The notes beneath the pieces were generated by a model that saw nothing but the letters and a program-made list of their open reading frames with translations, did not search any database and was not told where the DNA came from. Of a DNA stretch of 60,554 nt, positions 45,685 to 55,697 are shown piece after piece. Position 1 is the stretch's first letter. Each line of letters opens with the position of its first letter. The translations under genes were made by a program, and so were the position numbers. Source of the stretch: Bacteroidota bacterium (GTDB lineage Bacteria > Bacteroidota > Ignavibacteria > UBA10030 > UBA6906); NCBI GenBank assembly GCA_030835135.1, contig JAUQWO010000047.1:1-60554 (forward strand). The letters run 5' to 3'.

Positions 45685-46571
45685 CAGTGTTTCCGCGCCG
45701 GGCGGGCCTGGAGTGTCTGCAGGTCGAAGGACTCACCCGTGCTGAAGATGTGCATGGTGCAGTTCCGTCCCGCGAGGTTGCCGCGACCGTCCGTGTGGAT
45801 GTTGCGGGCTTTGCGCCCATCCACAACGACCACCGTGCCTTCCCCGAGGACCTCCGCCGTGCCGCCCGGCTTGACGATGATGGCGGTGGATTCGTCGATG
45901 CCGATCCCGGGCAGGGTGGGGTTCTCCAGGACGACGCTGATGAGGCGATTGAGCCGTTTGCGCTTCACGAAATGCTGGTCGATGATCACCCTGTCAAGGA
46001 ACCCCATGCCTTCGATGGTCTGGACATTCCCCTTGAGGATCGACACGAAGATATTGGCGCTGTCCTTGTTGATGAGCTCGTCACCCGTGATCATCACTTT
46101 GCTCATGATCGCGGCCCCGGCGCTGGTGCCGCCGATCACCGCGCCCGCCCGGTAGATCTCCTGCAACCGGCGCTGCAGGGGCGTGCCAACGATCACCCGG
46201 GTGATGAACACCTGGTCGCCGCCGGAGAAGAACACTCCAGTCACGCCATCGAACTTCGCCGATGTGCTCTCAGCCATCGCCTCTGCACGCGTGGGGACAA
46301 CGGCCCGGACATCCGTAACGCCCAGACCATGGAACTCCGCCACGTAGTCGTTCCCGGTCTGTACCGGTTCGCTGCTGGCCAATGGGATGACGATGATCCT
46401 GGCGCGCCCGGGTCCACCTGCGAGGTCAACGAAGCGTTTCATGATCGCCCCGGTGCGCTCCCCGCCTCCGATGATCACCAGATGCCCTCTGGCATCAGCC
46501 GCTGTCGCCGCGGAGAACGTGAATGCCGTGACGAGGCCCAGGAGGAGGAGTGGTATCCGGGATGGTCTCAT
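45684..46571 (-). CDS. Exported cyanophycinase-like peptidase (S51)
   Basis: A 295-aa S51-family serine peptidase with an N-terminal signal peptide (cleavage near ATAAD). The nucleophile S150 lies in the elbow GGTSAGAA. LVIIGGGERTG and FFSGGDQ are family marks; IDQHFVKRKRLNRL follows as in cyanophycinases. These enzymes hydrolyse cyanophycin (multi-L-arginyl-poly-L-aspartate) to beta-Asp-Arg dipeptides, and related ones cut other isoaspartyl or aspartyl peptides. The signal peptide points to extracellular or periplasmic substrate and not a stored polymer. Coupled on both sides by ATGA/TGATG overlaps. Confidence 0.88.
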   Translation of the reverse strand: MRPSRIPLLLLGLVTAFTFSAATAADARGHLVIIGGGERTGAIMKRFVDLAGGPGRARIIVIPLASSEPVQTGNDYVAEFHGLGVTDVRAVVPTRAEAMAESTSAKFDGVTGVFFSGGDQVFITRVIVGTPLQRRLQEIYRAGAVIGGTSAGAAIMSKVMITGDELINKDSANIFVSILKGNVQTIEGMGFLDRVIIDQHFVKRKRLNRLISVVLENPTLPGIGIDESTAIIVKPGGTAEVLGEGTVVVVDGRKARNIHTDGRGNLAGRNCTMHIFSTGESFDLQTLQARPARKH

Positions 46572-47683
46572 GTGCGTTCCGATGTGCGTGTGATGATCGC
46601 ACGTGCGACCTCTGCGGTCTTGACGAGATCCTCGATGAGGATGAACTCATCATCGCCGTGCGGGTTCTGTGCTCCGATGCCAAGATTGACGGCCGGGATA
46701 CCTTTCCCGTTGAGCATGTTCGCGTCGCTCCCCCCGAGGTATTCGATCGGGTTGGGTGTCAGGCCAACGGAGATCAGGATCTCATGCGTCGTGCGGATCA
46801 GGTCACTGTCCGACGCGAGACGGAACGGTGCGAAGTCCTCCTGTGCCTGGAACTCCACGGCACCACCGAACTCCGATGCGACGGCGTGGAATGTATCGCG
46901 GAGGAATGCCAGGTGCTCCTCGATGACGCGCGTGTCATATTCGCGCACTTCGCCTTCGAGCGTGCACCGTGCAGGAACGACGTTCGTCGCGGTGCCTCCG
47001 TTGACCATGCCGATATTCGTCGTCATGGTCGGGCTCAAGCGTCCCTGCGGGATGCGGCGGATGGCTTCGGCGGCCATGGTGATGGCGCTGATCCCCTTTT
47101 CGGGTGCGACGGCGGCGTGCGAGGGCCTGCCGATGAATGTGGCTGTGTATAAGGAGCAGCCCACACACGACTGAATGTACGTTCCGGGGCGTTTCGAGCA
47201 ATCGAAGACGAAACACTGTTGCACGTTGTACGGGGCGAGGTCAACGTACTTCGAACCATACAGCCCGAGTTCCTCGCCGACGCTGAACACCACGATGAAG
47301 TTGGCCCGTGCACCGGAGAGTGCATGCTCGCGGAGGATATGCAACAGGACCGCTGTGCCGGCGCGGTTGTCCACGCCGAGCGCGGTGGTGCCGTCGCTGG
47401 AGATGCGCGTCGGGGTGACAACAGGTTTGACGTTGACTGTGGGGCGTGGCGTATCCATGTGTGCGAGCAGCGCGACCGCAGGACGGGATGCGTCGAACCC
47501 GCCGGGGATGCACACGAGGTTGCCGCACTCGCCGTGAAAGAGCGGGGCCGTGGTGTCCTCCACGACCTTCACGTCGAGCCCGTTCAGATACGCCTTCACG
47601 AACTCGGCCATGGGCCGCTCTCTGAGCGACTGTGCTTCCACCTTGACGGCATCAACAAAGAGTGAAACCAGATCTGAAGGCAT
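46568..47683 (-). CDS. M20-family metallopeptidase (peptidase T-like)
   Basis: A 371-aa cytoplasmic di-zinc peptidase. Metal and catalytic motifs: LLAHMDTPRP (H and D), GVDNRAGTA (bridging D), FSVGEELGLYGS (catalytic E and ligand E), and the C-terminal histidine in NLGIGAQNPHGDDE. A lid/dimerisation insert is present (GRPSHAAVAPEKGISAI). The family includes peptidase T and PepD-like di/tripeptidases. I start at MPSDLVSLF, downstream of a near-consensus promoter; an upstream extension would reach into the leader. First gene of a long operon; its stop overlaps the cyanophycinase start. Confidence 0.9.
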   Translation of the reverse strand: MPSDLVSLFVDAVKVEAQSLRERPMAEFVKAYLNGLDVKVVEDTTAPLFHGECGNLVCIPGGFDASRPAVALLAHMDTPRPTVNVKPVVTPTRISSDGTTALGVDNRAGTAVLLHILREHALSGARANFIVVFSVGEELGLYGSKYVDLAPYNVQQCFVFDCSKRPGTYIQSCVGCSLYTATFIGRPSHAAVAPEKGISAITMAAEAIRRIPQGRLSPTMTTNIGMVNGGTATNVVPARCTLEGEVREYDTRVIEEHLAFLRDTFHAVASEFGGAVEFQAQEDFAPFRLASDSDLIRTTHEILISVGLTPNPIEYLGGSDANMLNGKGIPAVNLGIGAQNPHGDDEFILIEDLVKTAEVARAIITRTSERT

Positions 47684-47736
47684 GGTGTGAATAAATTCTC
47701 GGATGAGAGGGGAGGTGAAACTTTCGTTTCGTGAGC

Positions 47737-47765
47737 AATATAGCGCGCGCACATGGATATGTCAA
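47737..47765 (-). promoter_or_regulatory. Sigma70-type promoter of the peptidase-to-PorV operon
   Basis: On the minus strand TTGACA (47765-47760) and TATATT (47742-47737) are spaced by 17 bp. Transcription would begin about 47730 and leave a leader near 47 nt. Confidence 0.8.
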
Positions 47766-47959
47766 GCACTATTTGCCGGTGCAGATAAGAATGTGCAGGA
47801 GGGAACGAGGGCAAGTCCCCGACTTCGGTCGTGTCTCGGATCATCCGGGCATTCTCGGCGGTGTGCCGGGCCAGGTGCTCGGATCCTCTATGGGAGCACC
47901 TGGACGGACCCGACGGGGTGGACGAGTCGTGGACCGAGGGGTATCGCATGGGAAGGGGG

Positions 47960-47993
47960 GAAAAGAAGAAGAGCCCGAGAAACCCGGGCTCTT
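47960..47993 (-). terminator. Terminator downstream of tRNA-fMet
   Basis: A 9-bp stem (AAGAGCCCG / CGGGCTCTT) with a short loop, followed on the minus strand by TTCTTTTCC. It lies 23 bp past the 3' end of the tRNA. Confidence 0.75.
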
Positions 47994-48015
47994 CATGCAA
48001 TCGAGGATTGCGTTG

Positions 48016-48088
<73 letters not shown>

Positions 48089-48104
48089 ATCATGACAGCG
48101 AATA

Positions 48105-48133
48105 AATATAACATATTGTCGGGCCATTGTCAA
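48105..48133 (-). promoter_or_regulatory. Promoter of tRNA-fMet
   Basis: On the minus strand TTGACA (48133-48128) and TATATT (48110-48105) are spaced by 17 bp, starting transcription about 10 nt before the tRNA. The -35 box overlaps the stop codon of the flavin reductase gene. Confidence 0.8.
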
Positions 48134-48705
48134 GCGGAGGGCGAAATGATCTCGACCCCGTTACGGTCCACCCAACGTGCGAATTTTTCCATGAATTTCG
48201 TCAGGAATCTCCCCGTGGATTCGTTCGAGAGGTGCCCCCTTTCATCGAAGAGGCCGCCCACGTTCCCGAGATACACCTCGGGGCCCGCCATCGCCGGAAC
48301 ATTGAGGCATACCAGCATCTGTCTCAGGTGGTGATGAGCGCCGAACCCGCTGAGGTTCCCGTTCGAAATGCTCACCACGGCAGCCGGTTTTCCATCCCAC
48401 ACATTCTGTCCCTTCGGGCGTGAGGCCACATCGATGGCGTTCTTGAGTGCTGCCGGCACGGACCGGTTGTACTCCGGGGTCACGAAAAGAAGGCCGTCGC
48501 ATCCTTTCACCCGGGCCCGGAATTCCGTCCATGCTGCCGGTGGCGCCCCTTCGAGGTCCTCATTATAGAAGGGGAGATCGCCGATCTCGAGGAATTCCAG
48601 GCGGAGCGAAGGTGGTGCGAGAGCGATCAGCGCAAACGCTGTCTTCCGGCTGTATGCGCCCTTGCGCAGGCTGCCGACGAATACTGCGATGCGATGTGGT
48701 TCCAT
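48130..48705 (-). CDS. NAD(P)H-dependent FMN reductase
   Basis: A 191-aa flavodoxin-fold reductase. FVGSLRKGAYSRKTA is the FMN-phosphate loop and PEYNRSVPAALKNAIDVASRP is the second family signature shared by SsuE-, ChrR/YieF- and azoreductase-like NADPH:FMN reductases. It would reduce FMN or quinones in the cytoplasm. The start follows AAAGGAGAGG. It stands alone between tRNA genes on the same strand. Confidence 0.9.
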   Translation of the reverse strand: MEPHRIAVFVGSLRKGAYSRKTAFALIALAPPSLRLEFLEIGDLPFYNEDLEGAPPAAWTEFRARVKGCDGLLFVTPEYNRSVPAALKNAIDVASRPKGQNVWDGKPAAVVSISNGNLSGFGAHHHLRQMLVCLNVPAMAGPEVYLGNVGGLFDERGHLSNESTGRFLTKFMEKFARWVDRNGVEIISPSA

Positions 48706-48985
48706 TGTCGTCCTCTCCTTTGTTGCATTCCGTCTGACGGTCACGTCACCCCGGCGGGGCATCCTTGACACCGGGCGTCCGCCTGGAGTGTGAAGGCCAG
48801 AGTCGCGAGCGCGAAGACCACCGACAGGCTCGTGCCGTGGTCTGCCGGCTCTCCGTGCCGGGCTGCACTCAAGAACGCCTAATCCCCGGGAAAATGCAAC
48901 GCAGACTCGTGTGGTGAGAAATGTCGCGCGGCGCGTCACATGACATCGATGAATGGTGCATTGGATCGTAGTCAGATGCGGATCG

Positions 48986-49058
48986 AGGTGCCGGGCGGAT
49001 TCGAACCGCCGAAAAAGAGTTTTGCAGACTCTCCCCTTGACCACTCGGGCACGGCACC
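48986..49058 (-). tRNA. tRNA-Cys (GCA)
   Basis: Acceptor arms GGTGCCG and CGGCACC pair completely. The anticodon loop carries GCA within GAGTCTGCAAAACTC. The T-arm GGCGGTTCGAATCCGCC is canonical. CCA is not encoded. Confidence 0.93.
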
Positions 49059-49062
49059 AGAG

Positions 49063-49091
49063 CCACGCCGGGGACACCCGTCCCGGCGTGG
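49063..49091. other. Hairpin between metY and tRNA-Cys
   Basis: A perfect 10-bp stem (CCACGCCGGG / CCCGGCGTGG) with a 9-nt loop lies between the metY stop and the tRNA 5' end. No T-run follows, so read-through or RNA processing between the two is possible. Confidence 0.5.
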
Positions 49092-49107
49092 GTGTTCCTT
49101 CCGCCTC

Positions 49108-50954
<1,847 letters not shown>

Positions 50955-50958
50955 TGGT

Positions 50959-51408
50959 TCATGCTCCGTGTGTGGTAGTTGCCGAATGCCGTGGGCGCCG
51001 CCGCCGGAGCAGATAGTAGAGGAAGCACCCGGTGCAGAAACCGAACGCGAGGTTCACGCCGGCAAGCACGACGACCACCCACGCGAGGATCCATCCAGCG
51101 GTGGCTGATCCGGCGAACAAGGCAATGGAGGCGGCGGACAACGTCAGCCCACCGAGGAACTGAGCGAATCTGTGCGCGGAGCCGTCATCTTCCACGACCT
51201 GTGGCGTGAGGATCCCTGCGGGGACGACCAGCCCACGGTAGATCCAGCGGAAGAGGGACAGCCGAGGATCGATGACCCCGGCGAGAAGGATCGCCGCCAC
51301 GATGGCGGGGAGGACCCTGAGGTCAAGTATGTATCCTGTGAGGACCAGCACGACGATGCTGATCTGATTGAACTGCAGTGCGGTCGTATCGATGCTCTTT
51401 GCTGTCAT
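50959..51408 (-). CDS. DUF4395 membrane protein
   Basis: A 149-aa protein with about four hydrophobic segments and conserved IDPRLSLFRWIYRGLVVP, FAQFLGGL and FGFCTGCFLYYLL. The paired cysteines in the last motif (FCTGC) are typical of DUF4395, which is found beside thioredoxins and sulfurtransferases. Function is unproven; handling of reduced sulfur at the membrane is plausible. The start lies downstream of a terminator hairpin, suggesting attenuation of this operon. Confidence 0.85.
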   Translation of the reverse strand: MTAKSIDTTALQFNQISIVVLVLTGYILDLRVLPAIVAAILLAGVIDPRLSLFRWIYRGLVVPAGILTPQVVEDDGSAHRFAQFLGGLTLSAASIALFAGSATAGWILAWVVVVLAGVNLAFGFCTGCFLYYLLRRRRPRHSATTTHGA

Positions 51409-51455
51409 GGTCAGTGCTCCAGTGTTCTTCGGCAACCGGGTTCGCGTAACGGCAA

Positions 51456-51484
51456 TAAAAAAGCCCTCATGTTCATGAAGGGCT
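51456..51484 (-). terminator. Terminator/attenuator ahead of the DUF4395 operon
   Basis: On the minus strand the stem AGCCCT...AGGGCT with an inner CATG/CATG pair is followed by TTTTTT. It lies about 48 bp upstream of the DUF4395 start and downstream of a structured leader. Confidence 0.8.
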
Positions 51485-51590
51485 CTGGCCAAATGCCGAT
51501 GCGCTACGGCGTTATCGCACGGACGTTCTCCATCTGCCCCTCACGGGAGGGTGACAGCAACAACAGGCTGCGGAGAGGACGCGTGCGATA
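51485..51590 (-). promoter_or_regulatory. Structured leader of the sulfur operon, possible riboswitch
   Basis: Nested perfect stems can be drawn in the minus-strand transcript. The outer 9-bp stem joins 51513-51521 with 51582-51590. A 5-bp stem pairs 51527-51531 with 51572-51576. A hairpin pairs 51538-51542 with 51547-51551. The attenuator hairpin follows directly. I cannot match it to SAM-I, SAM-II, SAM-IV, SAH or cobalamin consensus motifs. The genes controlled suggest a sulfur or methionine signal. Confidence 0.4.
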
Positions 51591-51641
51591 TGGACGTGGT
51601 TGGCGCTCATGTGTATCTGCTATCTGTAACCCATGATACTG

Positions 51642-51670
51642 AAAAAGAGTTCCCGGGCAAGTTCCCGGGA
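51642..51670 (-). terminator. Terminator after the RbsD-like lipoprotein
   Basis: TCCCGGG and CCCGGGA pair across 6 nt, and the minus strand then reads CTCTTTTT. It ends the DODA-GH116-lipoprotein unit 20 bp past the stop. Confidence 0.8.
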
Positions 51671-51690
51671 CGGGGAAAATTCTGCCGTGT

Positions 51691-52263
51691 CTAGTTCGTT
51701 GCCCCTTTCATGGCTTTGCGAAGGGCTGCTTCGCTCTCCGCCGACCAGTATTTACAGTCGAGTTGAAGGAAGACGGACGAGTAGGCGATGGTGCCATTCG
51801 TCTTGAGAACCAGGACCTTGAAGAGTTTGGACGCCTCATCGATCTTCGTGAAGACCGACTCGTGGAGGATCGCCTCCGGCGTGGCACCCCTCAACGTCCG
51901 CGCCAGCGAATCCCGGAAGGCCCCGATGCCCGGAACCTGCGCCTTCGTGATGTACTGCAACTCTGCATCGCAGTAGATGACGGGCCTGACGTGCGTGCTG
52001 CTGTCGATCTGCCGCATCGTGAAGTCCAGAACCGTGAGCAGGTCCGCATTCGTATCGATCGTGAGCAACCCCGCTGCATTCTGCTCGGGAAATGCCTTGT
52101 CCACGACAAGGATCCAGTTCCGATGGCCGAGGAGAGGAAGGTGCTTGCGGATGGAGGTCTGCCACTTGGGGGTGGATGTCATCTCGGTACTCCCTGGATT
52201 CTTGGTGGTGCAGCCTGTGAACGACAACAGGACCAGCGACACAAGGATGGACAGTATCTTCAT
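51691..52263 (-). CDS. Lipoprotein with an RbsD/FucU-like domain
   Basis: A 190-aa lipoprotein (lipobox SFTGC). Its body begins HLPLLGHRNWILVVDKAFPEQ, recalling the GH-x-x-x-I-x-x-D-x-x-(F/Y)P motif of the RbsD/FucU sugar mutarotase fold, with later PVIYCDAELQYI. Cytosolic RbsD and FucU interconvert pyranose and furanose or anomers of ribose and fucose. An exported version would act on sugars released in the periplasm, in keeping with the GH116 gene just upstream. The fold is probable; the activity is a guess. Confidence 0.7.
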   Translation of the reverse strand: MKILSILVSLVLLSFTGCTTKNPGSTEMTSTPKWQTSIRKHLPLLGHRNWILVVDKAFPEQNAAGLLTIDTNADLLTVLDFTMRQIDSSTHVRPVIYCDAELQYITKAQVPGIGAFRDSLARTLRGATPEAILHESVFTKIDEASKLFKVLVLKTNGTIAYSSVFLQLDCKYWSAESEAALRKAMKGATN

Positions 52264-52329
52264 TGCAGTGGCCTGGTGGTGGATGATGCGTGAAATGATG
52301 CTTACTCCTGCATGCAGTCCGGAGATCTG

Positions 52330-54885
52330 TCAGTGGACCCTGACCGTGACCTCGGAGGTGGCTGGTGCGCTGAGTCTGCCGCCCGGGATCCCCGCGGAGC
52401 CGATCCCTTCGAGCGCGATCGATGATACGTCCAGTGATCCATGAAGGATCCGAAAGGTTGCCGTGCGTCCCTCCGTTGTACAGGTACCCCAGGCAGAACC
52501 GGAACTCCAGAACCACGTCCCCGGTGTCGCTGTGAAGCTGATCGAGCGTTCGATGCCGTCATAGTGGAAACGGCTGATCGCCATCGGCGCGGACCAGGCC
52601 GCCATTGCGCGGGCGTAATGATGACCGCATTCCGGTTCATCAAACGGATTCCGCCGTGCCCCGTCGAACCGTTCCCTGATGCTCCTGATGCACCGCAGGC
52701 CGGCTTCCGTCTGCCCTTCGTAGAGCATGCCGACGGCGGCGGCGTATTCAAAGCCGGTCATGGATTCCGCAAAGTAGGGGAACGGGACCTTCAGGCGACC
52801 CTGTGGCCAGCTTGCCATGATGAGGCCGGACTCGTCGCCCATGACGAACGAACGCATATTGTTGAACCGGTCTCCGAACCGGTCCACGAAGTTGTTCTTC
52901 ATGATCGTCCGGAGCGCGGTGCGCACATGTGCCGAGTCTGCAAGGTACCCGAGGCCGCAGACGTGCGCCATGTACTGCCCGACGAGCTGATCCACGAGGC
53001 ACCCCGACCCGAGTTGATACGGCGGGATCACAGCAGAGGGATCTGTGGTGTCCAGGAATTTCCTCGTCGAGGGATCGGTGATCCGGTGCTCGTAGTACGA
53101 TCCGTTGAACAGGTGCTGGTCGACCCACGCACTGCCAGAGCGGAACACGGCGTCGCACCGCGTGGCGAAGGCGGTATCGCGCATCGCGCGCGCCATGCGG
53201 GCGGAGGCACGGAGGGCACCGAAGTACCAGAACTGCATCTGGGGATTGGGTCCGTAGTAGTTCACGTCCATCGTATTGTGCTGCTCACCTTCTTCCACCC
53301 CGTCGCCGTCGGCGTCCCACCCGCCCGGCGTCCAGGCATAGGCCATCGCCGCACGCACCCGCGGCCAGTGGTGCTGGAGGAACGCCATGTCGCCCGAGAG
53401 CAGCCAGTCGCGATAGAAACGCATGATGGTTCCCATCTGCCCATCGGCCGCTGCAACATGGGTGGTGCCACAGTTGTCCTTGAGCGGCAATTCCACCCGG
53501 TTTCGCATATGCCCCGCACGGTTGGTGCCGTAGGAGAACTCCACGTCGCGCATGGATCGTGCAAGGTCGCCAAACAGGAACGACGTTGCCGTTTCGTAGT
53601 TCCAGACATGTGTGCAGCTCCCGAAGCACGAGCCGACACCGTCCATCATGCCCTCCCAGCCCAGCAGATGCCCTGAGGGGATGCGGAATACGGTCTGCGT
53701 CCTGAGGGTCGAGAGATTGAAGAGGGCAGCTTCCTTCACGACGTCCGGGACGGTGGTCGAGAGGAAGGCGCGTACGAAGCGGAGGGTCCCGGTCTCGAGC
53801 TGGTCCAGCCGCGGCTGCTCCTGCACGATCACGTCCCAGGCGTCCGCGTACCGGGACGTGTAGTAGTTGCCGATGATCTCGGTGTCGTTCCAGTTGCGGC
53901 GGTTCGGGAAGTGCCAGGTCAGGTAGAACGTGAACGTGGATGTCGCCCCCGGCGGTATCGTGCGTTTCACCGCGAGCGAAGCCATGGGATTGTCGTCGGC
54001 GAGTGTCCGCTTGTCCGTGAGCATGCCATCGGCGCTGAGATCGTCCCACAGATCGAGCGTGGCGTTTTCCCAGTCGTTCGGCGTCGACGAACGGCGGTAG
54101 GTGACGCTGTCGGTCTCCGGTGTCGTCAGTGCGATGGTCCCCCAGGCGGCATCATCGTCCTCGACACCCTCGCTGGTCATGAAGATGCCGCGGACGGAGG
54201 GCGCTTCGCGATACGCGTTCTTGTTTTTGCTGGCACCGATGGGTACCGGGTCACCCTTCCAGTCACGAACGGTCTTGCTGCCGTCCATCCCGATGAAATT
54301 GCGCATGGTGCCGCAGACGGCAACATCCACCGGCACGCCGGTGGGATTGGTCACGACGTACCGGAGGACAGCGATCGGGATGCTGCTGTCGTCCGTGTTG
54401 CCCGGGATGAACGGATTGAATCCCTGGATGGTGACACGCACCGGGATGTTCTCATCGGACAGACGGATCTGCCCGAACGGGTACGCGGCGTCGAATGACG
54501 CATGTGCAAAGCGCGGCATGCCGTGATTGTTCGCCGGGCGACCCTCAGCATGCAGGTACTCCGAGGGATGGACCGGCCCCAGGAGTGCCGTGGTGCGCGC
54601 CGCCGCTCCGGCAGGCCGCACATAGATGGCGAAGAACGGGGCGTTGTTACCTGCGACGACCGTGCTGAAACCGATCGCCGGCCTGTTCATGATCTGCCAG
54701 TCGCGCAGCTCGCCGCGGCCGCCCAGGGAAACGGTCCCCGTGCCTATGCCGCCGAGGGGGAGGGCGATGCTGACGAGATGATCCTGGTCGTAGTGCTTCA
54801 GAACCGGCCAGTCTTCCGGTGATCCGGCTGCCGACAATGAGGATGCCGCCAGGCACCACGTGATCACAGCAGAGGTTCTTCTCAT
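52330..54885 (-). CDS. GH116 beta-glycosidase (GBA2-like)
   Basis: An 851-aa exported enzyme of the GH116 family (beta-glucosidase, beta-xylosidase or GBA2-like glucosylceramidase). It begins with a signal peptide and the GH116 N-terminal domain (VSIALPLGGIGTGTVSLGGRGELRDWQIMNRP). The (alpha/alpha)6 catalytic part carries EGEQHNTMDVNYYGPNPQ, whose E534 and D540 lie in the E-x-x-x-x-T-x-D motif, and GFEYAAAVGMLYEG. LEYS-type GSCTHVWNYETATSFLFG is also family-typical. It overlaps the dioxygenase-like gene by 4 bp (ATGA). Confidence 0.9.
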   Translation of the reverse strand: MRRTSAVITWCLAASSLSAAGSPEDWPVLKHYDQDHLVSIALPLGGIGTGTVSLGGRGELRDWQIMNRPAIGFSTVVAGNNAPFFAIYVRPAGAAARTTALLGPVHPSEYLHAEGRPANNHGMPRFAHASFDAAYPFGQIRLSDENIPVRVTIQGFNPFIPGNTDDSSIPIAVLRYVVTNPTGVPVDVAVCGTMRNFIGMDGSKTVRDWKGDPVPIGASKNKNAYREAPSVRGIFMTSEGVEDDDAAWGTIALTTPETDSVTYRRSSTPNDWENATLDLWDDLSADGMLTDKRTLADDNPMASLAVKRTIPPGATSTFTFYLTWHFPNRRNWNDTEIIGNYYTSRYADAWDVIVQEQPRLDQLETGTLRFVRAFLSTTVPDVVKEAALFNLSTLRTQTVFRIPSGHLLGWEGMMDGVGSCFGSCTHVWNYETATSFLFGDLARSMRDVEFSYGTNRAGHMRNRVELPLKDNCGTTHVAAADGQMGTIMRFYRDWLLSGDMAFLQHHWPRVRAAMAYAWTPGGWDADGDGVEEGEQHNTMDVNYYGPNPQMQFWYFGALRASARMARAMRDTAFATRCDAVFRSGSAWVDQHLFNGSYYEHRITDPSTRKFLDTTDPSAVIPPYQLGSGCLVDQLVGQYMAHVCGLGYLADSAHVRTALRTIMKNNFVDRFGDRFNNMRSFVMGDESGLIMASWPQGRLKVPFPYFAESMTGFEYAAAVGMLYEGQTEAGLRCIRSIRERFDGARRNPFDEPECGHHYARAMAAWSAPMAISRFHYDGIERSISFTATPGTWFWSSGSAWGTCTTEGRTATFRILHGSLDVSSIALEGIGSAGIPGGRLSAPATSEVTVRVH

Positions 54886-55697
54886 CGCCAGAGGAGTCCG
54901 ATCGCTCGCTTGCCAAGGATGCGGTCATCAAAGGCGACATGGGCAGACGTGCCGGCCGCAGCGGCACACACGTGGAGTGGGAGGAGGTGCTCTTCGCGCG
55001 GATGGCAGTACCGCGCTGAGGGGGCGTTCTCCCAGTGGAGCAGCGCCTTCTCACGTTGTGCGGGGGTGAGGCCCGCACTGTTGCATGTCTGCACAACCCA
55101 GTTCTGGAATGCCTCGTTCCCCGGATCGATCGCGTCCGCGCCTGTCGAGAAGAACGCGCGCAGGTTGTGGAACGAGAACCCGGACCCAAGGATCATGACG
55201 TTCTGCTCGCGCAATGGCGCGAGCGCTTTGCCGATCGATAGGTGGAGAGCGGGGTCGAGTCCCTCGACGAGCGAGAGCTGCACGACGGGGATATCGCCGC
55301 GCGGATACATCAGCTTCAGCGGGACGAACATGCCGTGGTCAAACCCGCGGTCGCCATCCGGATGACACGGGATCTGCTTCTGGCCGAGCAACCGAACGAT
55401 GTCGTTCGCCAGTGCCGGCTTCCCCGGAGCAGGGTAGTGTATGTGATAGGACTCTTCCGGGAAGCCATAGTAATCATAGATGAGTCCGGGATCAGCTCCG
55501 CTCGTGACCGTCGGTGTCATCTCTTCCCAGTGGGCGCTGATCACGAGGATCGCATCGGGGCGGGGGAGCTCACGTGGTATGCGCGTCAGGAAATCCACCA
55601 TGGTCTGGTGGCCGGGGTCTCCCATGAGCGGCAGAGGGCCGCCGCCGTGGGGAATCGAAAGCACTGGAGCCAGGCGGGCTCCGTTTGCCATGGTCAT
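54882..55697 (-). CDS. DODA-type class III extradiol dioxygenase (LigB family)
   Basis: A 271-aa cytoplasmic protein. Metal ligands of the LigB/4,5-DOPA-dioxygenase fold are visible: H17 in IPHGGGPLP, H56 in ISAHWEE, catalytic H121 in RGFDHGMFVPL, and a late histidine in REEHLLPLH. It would cleave catechol-type rings with zinc or iron and O2; YgiD and plant DODA belong here. It starts after TGAGG, first in a three-gene unit with GH116. The ring could come from a plant phenolic glycoside cut by GH116. Confidence 0.9.
   Translation of the reverse strand: MTMANGARLAPVLSIPHGGGPLPLMGDPGHQTMVDFLTRIPRELPRPDAILVISAHWEEMTPTVTSGADPGLIYDYYGFPEESYHIHYPAPGKPALANDIVRLLGQKQIPCHPDGDRGFDHGMFVPLKLMYPRGDIPVVQLSLVEGLDPALHLSIGKALAPLREQNVMILGSGFSFHNLRAFFSTGADAIDPGNEAFQNWVVQTCNSAGLTPAQREKALLHWENAPSARYCHPREEHLLPLHVCAAAAGTSAHVAFDDRILGKRAIGLLWR

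Larger units (their letters stand above)
47684..48015. other. Intergenic region between peptidase operon and tRNA-fMet
   Basis: No gene is seen in this 332-bp stretch. It holds the minus-strand promoter of the peptidase operon at one end and the terminator of the tRNA at the other. Small open frames here read through both elements and have no coding signature. Confidence 0.6.

Noticed and set aside
51485-51590. SAM-I riboswitch
   Set aside because: The conserved SAM-I core (GGAGGGACUGGCCC and GGCAACC) is absent; left as an unclassified structured leader.
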